Shown here: positions 1 to 5,143 of the stretch, piece by piece
Layout: every line of letters begins with the position of its first letter
How positions within the stretch are numbered: the first letter of the stretch is position 1
NCBI GenBank assembly: GCA_016873405.1
Contig: VGXH01000187.1
Location: 1 to 5,143 of the forward strand
Source: a bacterium
GTDB taxonomy: Bacteria > Krumholzibacteriota > Krumholzibacteria > LZORAL124-64-63
Direction of reading: 5' to 3'
Length of the DNA stretch: 5,143 nt
Translations under genes and position numbers: made by a program
The notes under the pieces: generated by a model
Databases searched by the model: none
Told to the model about the DNA's origin: nothing
What the model saw: only the letters and a program-made list of their open reading frames with translations

Positions 1-857
1 TTTTCCGAGTTCCCCAGCGCCTCGCCGACCTGGTCGATGCCGCGGCCGTTGCCGTCCTCGTAGCTGTAGTCGCCGCTCAGCGCGATCGCCGGGCTCACGG
101 TCCAGGCGAGGCTGCCGCGCAGCTCCCAGGCCGCGATGTCGTTCTCCATGAACTCGCGGTTGTAGTAGCGGAAGTTGCGCTCGAAGACGAGCGTCGCCGC
201 CAACTTCCGCGACACGGTCTGCCGCCAGGTCAGGTTCCAGATGTTCCGCTGGAAGCGGAAGGCCTCCCAGGCGAGCGGCGCCGCGGGGTCGATCAGCGGC
301 GAGCGGTCCGACAGATGACGGATGTACTGGAACGGGGAGGCGTGCAGGTACAGCTCCAGGCTCTGCCGCCGGCCGACGTTCTGCCGCAGGAAGAAGTCGA
401 GGTCGGTGTTGGTCTTGATCGGGTTGTTGGAGTACATCCACCGCTTCGCGCGCACGCGCACGCGCGTCTGGCCCAGCGCGAAGAGGTCGCGCCGCGCCTC
501 CAGGTCCAGCCCCGGCGCGACGACGAGGTCGTCCGTCGACTGGTGCGCGAACTTGAACGGGTAGCTGCCGCTCTCGAAGGCGTCGATGTCGTCCGTGCTC
601 GCGCCCAGGATGTTGTCGTTGTAGATGAGGCTCACCGTGGCCGCCCCGCGCACGTCCCAGCCGGAAGGCTTCGCGGCCGTCTTCGGCCCGGACGCGGCCC
701 GCTTGCGCGCGGCTGGCGCAGCCGGGGCGGCTGCCGCCGGGGTCGCCGTCGTGTCGGCCGGCGCCGCGTCGGCGGCCGCCGCGGCAGCCGGCACCGGCGC
801 CGCCGCCAGCGCCAGCGCGGCCGCGAAGCCGCGGTGCAGGAGCCGGCCCAGCCTCAT
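1..857 (-). CDS. Putative outer-membrane beta-barrel protein, 3' end missing (cut by window edge)
   Basis: The frame is open from ATG at 857 through position 1 (285 codons, no stop), so only the N-terminal part is present. Residues 1-9 are basic (R2, R5, H8, R9), about 10-23 are hydrophobic and Ala/Leu-rich, and an Ala-rich stretch offers signal peptidase I sites. This is a Sec signal peptide. About residues 30-65 form a low-complexity Ala/Pro/Thr linker with a basic patch (ARKR, PKTAAKP). From about W67 the sequence alternates polar and hydrophobic residues, rich in Tyr, Trp, Phe and Arg (VSLIYNDNILG, TRVRVRAKRWMY, ERNFRYYNREF), separated by Asp/Asn/Gly turns, as in outer-membrane barrels. 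I do not recognise a named family. It starts inside the stop of the preceding PgsW-like gene (ATGA overlap) behind a GAGGTG ribosome site, so it is in the pgs operon. An outer-membrane role in polymer export or anchoring is inference. The alternative is a periplasmic beta protein. Confidence 0.8.
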   Translation of the reverse strand, partial: MRLGRLLHRGFAAALALAAAPVPAAAAAADAAPADTTATPAAAAPAAPAARKRAASGPKTAAKPSGWDVRGAATVSLIYNDNILGASTDDIDAFESGSYPFKFAHQSTDDLVVAPGLDLEARRDLFALGQTRVRVRAKRWMYSNNPIKTNTDLDFFLRQNVGRRQSLELYLHASPFQYIRHLSDRSPLIDPAAPLAWEAFRFQRNIWNLTWRQTVSRKLAATLVFERNFRYYNREFMENDIAAWELRGSLAWTVSPAIALSGDYSYEDGNGRGIDQVGEALGNSE

Positions 858-2884
858 CGCCGCACCTCGAGATGCCCGACCGGGATCTGGAACTGCGCCG
901 CGATGCCGCAGCCGTCCGGGCGCAGGCAGCGCAGCTCGTAGCGATGGCGCCCGGGCGGCACGTCCACCCGCGCGCGGTGGCGCGTCCCGGGCAGCAGGTG
1001 CGGCGTCTCCACCCAGACGGCGCCGGCCAGCTTCTCGGCCGTCACGTGATAGGTCTGGCGCTCCGCGCCGTCGCGCACGAGTTCCAACGTGACGTCCTGC
1101 GTGCCGCTCATCTGCACGGCGAAGTCGATCCGCGTGTGGATCTGGAGCGAGGTCGGGCCGGTCACGTCCAGAACGAGGGCGCGACCCGGGGCCGGCCGGT
1201 AGTAGGTGCTCTGGGCGCCGCTGTCGAACTGCAGCGTGGCCACGGCCCCGTAGGAAGAGGGGGTCAGCGGCGCGCGGCCGGTGCCCCGCCGCTTGACCTC
1301 GCCGAACAGGCGGCCGGCCACCTGCCCGCCGGCCGGGGCGCGGCCCGCGAGCTCCACGCGGTGCACGCCGGGCCCCACCTCGAAGTAGGTCCGGCGCAGG
1401 CCGCTGACGGGAGCGCCGTCGCAGGCGGTCGCCGCCTCGTCCGCCGTCAACGCCAGGGTCCGCGTCTCGGCGACCACGCCGTCGATGCGGACCGACAGCT
1501 CGTAGCGCCCGCCCGCCGCGCCGGCCCCCGCCCCCGGGAATCCGCGGGTCAGCAGCTTGCAGCGCCGCGGGCCGGTGATCTCGAACGTCGCGCCGCGGCC
1601 CTCCGACAGCACGACGTACGCGACGTCGTGCCCATCGGTGTGAACGCAGGCGGTGGCGCCGCTCGTCACAGGCCGGACCTCGCGCCACGACTTCACCGCG
1701 GCGGTCGCCGGCGCCGCGGCCAGAGCCAGCGCCAGGAACGCCACCAGGGCGGCCAGGGCGCCCGGCCTGCGGTTCAGGCGATCGAACAGGCCGGACCTGA
1801 CCTCCGGCGCCAGGACGAGCACGCACGCCAGCGAGTAGAGGACCAGCATCGCCGCCGCCAGCGGCAGGCTGTACATCTGCCTCTCGAACAGCGGCCCCTC
1901 GCCCGGCTGCGGCAGGAAGTCGGGCGCCACGGGCAGCCCGCTCTCCTCGGCCAGCCGGGTGACGTTCAGCAGGTGCACCACCGGCACGCCCTGCTCGGCG
2001 AAGAGCACCATCGTCCCCTTGCGCGCCCAATTGTGGTCGCCAAGGTCGAAACTCAGCCCCGATGGCACCAGGAGCCGGTTGTGGCTGCTGCCCAGGCTGG
2101 CCACGCCGCCGCCCACGTTGACGCTGAGCTTGTAGGCGTGCCCGCGCTGGGCCTCCGACCAGAACGACATGCGCCGAGTGATGGCCTCCTCGATGTTGGC
2201 GGCCTCGAGGAGAGGCACCCCGTGCCGCGCGGCCGCCGCCTCGATGAGGCGTCTGCCTTCGGGACTCAGGCCGCGCCCCATGTCGTTGCCGCCGCCGTGC
2301 GTGGCCGCCACGCTCCGCGTCGTGAAGAGGCCCGCCCGCAGCAGCACCGCCTCCATGTCCAGCCAGGTGAACTCCGGGTCGTTGGCCCCCCACATCGAGG
2401 CGCCGATGGACGTGATCACCACGGGCCGCAGCTTCATCGTCTCCAGCGCCGCGTACAGGGACACGTTCAGCGCCGGGAACGAGCCGCTGACCGCGACGGC
2501 GACCGGGTCGCCCGCCTTCAGCCCGACCTGCCGGAAGTACTGCACCAGCAGGGCGGCGAAGTTCGGGTTGACGCTGGTGAGCTTGGACTCGAGGTCGCCG
2601 CGCGCGTTGGTGATCAGGCTGAACTCGGGCCCGATCAGGCCGGTGCCGGCGGGGTCGTTGACCAGGTCGACGCGGCCCTCGTGCAGGCCGCGCTCGACGC
2701 GCAGCGCCGCGAACGCGCGGGCAGCCAGTCGCGAGGCCTCCAGCTTCAGGTCGTAGTCGCGTTGCCGGACCGGCACGCGGGCGTACTCCAGCAGCGCCTG
2801 CATGAGCAGCGCCGCCACGGCCAGCCCGAGCAGGATCAGCTGCCGCCGTCTATCCAACCGCCAGCTCAATGAGCCTTCCTCCAT
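854..2884 (-). CDS. pgsW: PgsW-like poly-gamma-glutamate system membrane protein fused to a duplicated beta-rich periplasmic module
   Basis: A 676-residue protein if started at ATG 2884; TTG at 2869 has the better ribosome site. Predicted topology: N-terminus inside (DRRR at 11-14), TM about 15-34, periplasmic domain about 36-338, TM about 339-360, a short basic loop (RLNRR) and TM about 376-396, with residues 397-676 periplasmic. The basic loops follow the positive-inside rule. Residues 1-360 look like the 'poly-gamma-glutamate system protein' family found beside pgsB/pgsC in diderms. Visible blocks are SVNPNFAALLVQYFRQVG (104-121), VAVSGSFPALNVSLYAALE (130-148), ITSIGASMWGANDPEFTWLD (157-176) and THGGGNDMGRGLSPEGR (195-211). 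Its biochemical role is not known to me. Residues 400-676 are two similar beta-rich units of about 135 residues with cysteines at 413, 442, 488, 653 and 659. The segment 376-397 resembles a signal peptide (hydrophobic, then APATAA), as if a secreted protein had been fused on. The start overlaps pgsC and the stop overlaps the next gene. The family name is from memory of motifs and context; a database search was not possible. Confidence 0.85.
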   Translation of the reverse strand: MEEGSLSWRLDRRRQLILLGLAVAALLMQALLEYARVPVRQRDYDLKLEASRLAARAFAALRVERGLHEGRVDLVNDPAGTGLIGPEFSLITNARGDLESKLTSVNPNFAALLVQYFRQVGLKAGDPVAVAVSGSFPALNVSLYAALETMKLRPVVITSIGASMWGANDPEFTWLDMEAVLLRAGLFTTRSVAATHGGGNDMGRGLSPEGRRLIEAAAARHGVPLLEAANIEEAITRRMSFWSEAQRGHAYKLSVNVGGGVASLGSSHNRLLVPSGLSFDLGDHNWARKGTMVLFAEQGVPVVHLLNVTRLAEESGLPVAPDFLPQPGEGPLFERQMYSLPLAAAMLVLYSLACVLVLAPEVRSGLFDRLNRRPGALAALVAFLALALAAAPATAAVKSWREVRPVTSGATACVHTDGHDVAYVVLSEGRGATFEITGPRRCKLLTRGFPGAGAGAAGGRYELSVRIDGVVAETRTLALTADEAATACDGAPVSGLRRTYFEVGPGVHRVELAGRAPAGGQVAGRLFGEVKRRGTGRAPLTPSSYGAVATLQFDSGAQSTYYRPAPGRALVLDVTGPTSLQIHTRIDFAVQMSGTQDVTLELVRDGAERQTYHVTAEKLAGAVWVETPHLLPGTRHRARVDVPPGRHRYELRCLRPDGCGIAAQFQIPVGHLEVRR
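863..868 (-). promoter_or_regulatory. Ribosome binding site of the barrel-protein gene
   Basis: GAGGTG lies 5 nt upstream of ATG at 857, inside the last codons of the preceding gene. It supports this start and hence the ATGA stop/start overlap at 854-857. Confidence 0.65.
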
Positions 2885-3323
2885 GCGCCACGACCAGCCC
2901 CAGCCGCACGATGAACGAGGCCACGGTCATCGTGCAGATCGTTTCGACGATCCCCTGTCGCAGCATCCAGTAGGCGATCAGCCCGGGGATGATGTAACCG
3001 ATGGCCTGCAGCACGGCGGCATCGACGCCCAGTCCGGCGCTCGCGTTGAAGACCTTCAGGTAGCGCGTCAGGTAGCCGAACAGGTATCCGGCCAGCACGC
3101 AGAAGACCATCGTGCGGCGTCCGTAGAGCAGGACGAAGCGACTGATCAGCTTCACCACGCCGTAGGTCACCAGCGCCGCCAGCAGCGTGCCGATGATGCG
3201 CAGCGGCTGGTCCATGTAGAGCGCGATGTACCCCGGCACCACGAGCCCCCCGGCCGCCAGGCCCAGGATCTCGCTGAAGACGAGGCTGACGACCAGCCCC
3301 AGTCCGATGCTCTCGAAAATCAC
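2850..3323 (-). CDS. pgsC: Poly-gamma-glutamate synthase membrane subunit PgsC (CapC)
   Basis: A 157-residue, very hydrophobic inner-membrane protein, close to the roughly 149 residues of Bacillus PgsC. PgsC pairs with PgsB to form the ATP-dependent poly-gamma-glutamate synthase. Family hallmarks seen: SEILGLAAGGLVVPGYIALY (17-36), QP at 39-40, LVTYGVVKLISRFVLLYGRR (51-70), GYIIPGLIAYWM (109-120) and QGIVET (123-128). About four or five membrane segments are evident (about 3-24, 41-60, 72-88, 103-120 and 127-146). The start is GTG at 3323: it overlaps the pgsB stop as GTGA, has AGGAG upstream, and gives the N-terminus VIFESIGLGLVVSL expected for the family. The reading frame stays open far upstream inside pgsB, but that part is a shadow of pgsB in another frame. 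The 3' end (TAG at 2852-2850) lies inside the next gene, so translation is likely coupled on both sides. Confidence 0.95.
   Translation of the reverse strand: MIFESIGLGLVVSLVFSEILGLAAGGLVVPGYIALYMDQPLRIIGTLLAALVTYGVVKLISRFVLLYGRRTMVFCVLAGYLFGYLTRYLKVFNASAGLGVDAAVLQAIGYIIPGLIAYWMLRQGIVETICTMTVASFIVRLGLVVAHGGRLIELAVG
2873..2881 (-). promoter_or_regulatory. Strong Shine-Dalgarno sequence that favours a TTG start for the PgsW-like gene
   Basis: GGAGGAAGG immediately follows the ATG at 2884-2882 and lies 3 nt before an in-frame TTG at 2869; the GGAGG core is 7 nt from that TTG. No purine-rich site is seen in the 16 nt before the ATG (mostly GGGCTGGTCGTGGCGC). Initiation at TTG 2869 would shorten the protein by five residues to 671 and reduce the overlap with pgsC to 20 nt. 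Confidence 0.55.
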
Positions 3324-4486
3324 GCCGCCCCGCTCCTGGTCCGCAGGTGATCGAGCAACGCATGGCCGATGCCGGCGATGTTGCCCACGCCCACCACCAT
3401 CCCCCCGTCCGGAACGATTCCGACCAGTTCCCGCCAAAGCGTCGCGGCGTCCAGTCGGCTCAGGTCGCTGATCGCCTCGCGCGGCAGGCCCTGCCGCAGC
3501 AGCATATCGACGAACACCGCCGTGTCCGTGCCGATCACGGCATAGCGCGCGGCCGGCAGTTCGCGGCCGAACAGCGGCGCCAGGTCCTTGCTCCGCCGCT
3601 GGCGGTCTCCGCGGTTGTTCATCAGCAGCACGACGCGCGACCAGTCGCGCTGCAGCCCGAACCGTTCCCAGATCCGCACGTAGCTGACCGGGTCGTTCGC
3701 CGCGAACGCGTTGACGAACTCCACGCGCTTGCCCGACTCGAGCAGCGCCCAGCGCGTCAAGGCGCCGACATCCGGCGTCACCCCGTACATCGCCGCCAGC
3801 GCCGCTCCGCGCTCGACGCCCGCGTCCAGGCACACGGCCAGGGCCAGCGCCACGTTGTCGGCGAACTCCTCGTACGCGAAGCCGGCCATCTCGCGCTCGG
3901 TGACGTCGCCGGCCAGGCAGAGCCGGAACGAGGTGCCCCGGCGGCGCGCCACGTCCTCGAGGTAGCCCGCGTAGGCCTCCTCGGCGGTGAACAGCTTCGC
4001 GCTGCGCGGCACGGTCCCGGCCAGGCTGGCCGCCACGTCGTCCAGCGTCGGTCCCATCACCTCGAGGTGGTCCGGCCGCACGTTCGTGATCACGCCGTGC
4101 GTGGCCCGCACGATGGCGTGTTCGCAGGTCCGCTGCAAGTCCGGCCTGACGGCCATGCACTCGAGCACCAGGGCGTCGCAGCGTTCGGCCGCCGCCGTCC
4201 GCATGACCGCGAGCTGCTCCCGGATGTTGGGGCCGCCGCGCCGCCGGATTCGGGTCTCGCTGCCGTCCACGTGCACCAGCGCGGCGGCGCTGCCCGTGGT
4301 CTTGGCCACCACGCGCAGCCCGCCGCCGCGCAGCCCCGCCCCGATCAGCCTCGCCACCGACGACTTCCCGCGCGTGCCGTTGACGTGCACGCGCACCGGG
4401 ATGCGCCGACGATGGCGGCCGTGGCGCCAGGTCTCCCAGGCGCCCAGGGCCGTGAGCAGGCCCAACAGCAGGGCGATCAGCTTCAT
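3320..4486 (-). CDS. pgsB: Poly-gamma-glutamate synthase PgsB (CapB), Mur-ligase-like amide ligase
   Basis: A 388-residue protein, compared with about 393 for Bacillus PgsB, so full length. PgsB uses ATP to activate the growing chain and add glutamate through gamma-amide bonds, acting at the inner face of the cytoplasmic membrane with PgsC. Residues 2-17 form the expected N-terminal membrane anchor. Motifs in order: P-loop NGTRGKSS (36-43), KTTGS (62-66), GPNIREQ (85-91), ECMAVRPDLQ (109-118), TNVRPDHLEVMGPTLDD (134-150), FADNVALAL (208-216), FVNAFAAND (257-265), NNRGDRQRRS (290-299) and the C-terminal GVGNIAGIGHALL. All match Bacillus PgsB in order, including the ATP-binding P-loop, so the enzyme looks intact. 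ATG at 4486 was chosen because it yields the family's anchor; a weak AGAGG lies 12 nt upstream. It follows the previous stop by 16 nt and overlaps pgsC by 4 nt. Glutamate as the monomer is assumed from the family and not shown. Confidence 0.96.
   Translation of the reverse strand: MKLIALLLGLLTALGAWETWRHGRHRRRIPVRVHVNGTRGKSSVARLIGAGLRGGGLRVVAKTTGSAAALVHVDGSETRIRRRGGPNIREQLAVMRTAAAERCDALVLECMAVRPDLQRTCEHAIVRATHGVITNVRPDHLEVMGPTLDDVAASLAGTVPRSAKLFTAEEAYAGYLEDVARRRGTSFRLCLAGDVTEREMAGFAYEEFADNVALALAVCLDAGVERGAALAAMYGVTPDVGALTRWALLESGKRVEFVNAFAANDPVSYVRIWERFGLQRDWSRVVLLMNNRGDRQRRSKDLAPLFGRELPAARYAVIGTDTAVFVDMLLRQGLPREAISDLSRLDAATLWRELVGIVPDGGMVVGVGNIAGIGHALLDHLRTRSGAA
3333..3337 (-). promoter_or_regulatory. 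Ribosome binding site of pgsC
   Basis: AGGAG lies 9 nt before the GTG start at 3323, within the last codons of pgsB. It fixes the non-ATG start of pgsC and supports the 4-nt GTGA overlap at 3320-3323. Confidence 0.7.
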
Positions 4487-4502
4487 GCCGGGCGGCCGCC
4501 TC

Positions 4503-5143
4503 TCAGCGCACGAGCGTCAGCTTGGCGGTGGCAACGCCGGCCGCCGACTCCAACCGCCCGAAGTACAGGCCGCCGCCCAGGGGCCGACCGTCGTCGTCGC
4601 GCCCGTCCCAGGTCTGGCGCCCTTCGCCGCCCGCGAGCGGGCCGTCCGCCAGTGTCCGCACGACCCGCCCCGCCACGTCGAACACCCGCAGGCGGGCGTG
4701 CCCGCCCTGCGGCAGGGCGAACGCCAGCTCGACGCCCTCGCGCGCCGGGTTGGCGCCGACCGTCCGCAGGAAGAAGCGCGCGCCGCCCTGGCCGCCCACG
4801 GCGACCTCGCCCGGACGGCTCTCGCTCTGCCACGGATGGAGCGCGACCAGCGCGTACCTCGCCGCGGGATCGGACGACGGCTCGGTGTCGGTGAACGCGC
4901 GCGCGTCGGCCGGCAGCGGCTCGGTCGTCAGGCGCCGGGCGCCGGCGGCGTCCACGCGCTCGACGTGCCAGCCCAGGACCGGCCGCTCGTCGGCGGGCCG
5001 CCAGGCCAGCCGCACGGCGCCGCCGGCCGGCTCGGCGCCGAAGGCCGCCAGCGCGTACGGCACGCGCACCGGCGGCGCCGTGGTCACGCGCACGGCCAAG
5101 CCCGACTGCAGCGGGGCCATCCCCGGCGCGTAGTGGTTGTCGT
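4503..5143 (-). CDS. C-terminal part of a secreted protein with Fn3-like and FlgD-Ig-like domains (5' end beyond the window)
   Basis: The frame enters open at the right edge (DNHYAPG precedes the first visible Met at 5120) and ends at TGA 4505-4503, leaving 212 residues. The Met at 5120 is probably internal. Visible residues about 27-117 look like a fibronectin type III or similar beta-sandwich (AVRLAWRPA, GWHVERVD, ARYALVAL). Residues about 118-212 match the FlgD-Ig-like C-terminal domain: RTVGANPAREGVELAFALP, then LRVFDVAGRVVRTLADG, WDGRDDDGRPLGGGLYFGRL and a final AKLTLVR. Such domains end many large extracellular proteins in FCB-type bacteria and can act as secretion or surface-attachment tails. 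The catalytic or binding part of the protein is outside the window, so its function is unknown. It ends 16 nt before pgsB with no visible terminator, so co-transcription is possible. Confidence 0.8.
   Translation of the reverse strand, partial: DNHYAPGMAPLQSGLAVRVTTAPPVRVPYALAAFGAEPAGGAVRLAWRPADERPVLGWHVERVDAAGARRLTTEPLPADARAFTDTEPSSDPAARYALVALHPWQSESRPGEVAVGGQGGARFFLRTVGANPAREGVELAFALPQGGHARLRVFDVAGRVVRTLADGPLAGGEGRQTWDGRDDDGRPLGGGLYFGRLESAAGVATAKLTLVR

Noticed and set aside
448..468. Alternating purine-pyrimidine tract (CGCGCACGCGCACGCGCG) as possible Z-DNA or a regulatory repeat
   Set aside because: It lies inside the barrel-protein gene and simply encodes an alternating Arg/Val beta strand.
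315..1092. Plus-strand open frames of 208 and 155 codons around the barrel-protein start
   Set aside because: They are low-complexity Arg/Ala/Gly shadows of the Ala-rich signal peptide and linker of the minus-strand gene.
1515..1540. GC-rich low-complexity run in the PgsW-like gene as a possible frameshift site
   Set aside because: The frame continues with coherent beta-rich sequence on both sides. The run encodes a Gly/Ala linker (GAGAGAAGG), so there is no sign of a break.
872..2872. A 666-codon open frame on the plus strand, antisense to the PgsW-like gene
   Set aside because: It is extremely rich in Arg, Gln, His, Ala and Gly with no domains or membrane segments, as expected for the mirror of a high-GC gene. 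The minus-strand frame has coherent topology, family motifs and operon overlaps.
4491..4500. Perfect palindrome GGCGGCCGCC between the upstream stop and pgsB as an operator or terminator
   Set aside because: It is only 10 bp with no loop and no T-run, and such palindromes are expected by chance in DNA this GC-rich.
3347..4894. A 515-codon open frame on the plus strand, antisense to pgsB and the upstream gene
   Set aside because: It spans two real genes and the gap between them, and its composition is biased (Arg, Ala, Pro, His, Gln). The minus strand carries unambiguous PgsB motifs.

Overview
This is a GC-rich window from what looks like a Gram-negative (diderm) bacterium, coding almost end to end on the minus strand. 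Transcription runs from the right edge to the left. Codon third positions are strongly G/C. The rightmost gene ends in an FlgD-Ig-like C-terminal domain of the kind common in FCB-group and related high-GC environmental lineages (Krumholzibacteriota or Eisenbacteria-like genomes would fit). The leftmost gene encodes a signal peptide followed by beta-barrel-like sequence, which implies an outer membrane. The lineage guess is inference, because the window holds no marker gene.

Layout in transcription order: (1) 5143-4503, the C-terminal 212 residues of a secreted protein with an Fn3-like and an FlgD-Ig-like domain; (2) 4486-3320, pgsB (capB), the Mur-ligase-like poly-gamma-glutamate synthase subunit; (3) 3323-2850, pgsC (capC), its membrane partner; (4) 2884-854, a 676-residue membrane protein whose N-terminal half looks like the PgsW 'poly-gamma-glutamate system protein' and whose C-terminal half is an unrecognised, apparently duplicated beta-rich periplasmic module; (5) 857 to beyond the left edge, the first 285 codons of a secreted, probably outer-membrane beta-barrel protein. 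Genes 2-5 overlap at every junction (4, 35 and 4 nt), so they are almost certainly one translationally coupled operon. Gene 1 ends only 16 nt before pgsB.

The likely joint role is to make poly-gamma-glutamate (or a related amide-linked polyamino acid) at the inner membrane with PgsB-PgsC. The PgsW-like protein, rather than the Firmicute PgsA/CapA, would handle it in the periplasm, and the barrel protein may help it across or attach it to the outer membrane. The synthase assignment rests on strong motif matches. The envelope-crossing part is a hypothesis from gene order and topology.

No RNA genes, mobile elements, CRISPR arrays, convincing promoter or terminator are visible, and no stretch longer than about 20 nt lacks a gene.
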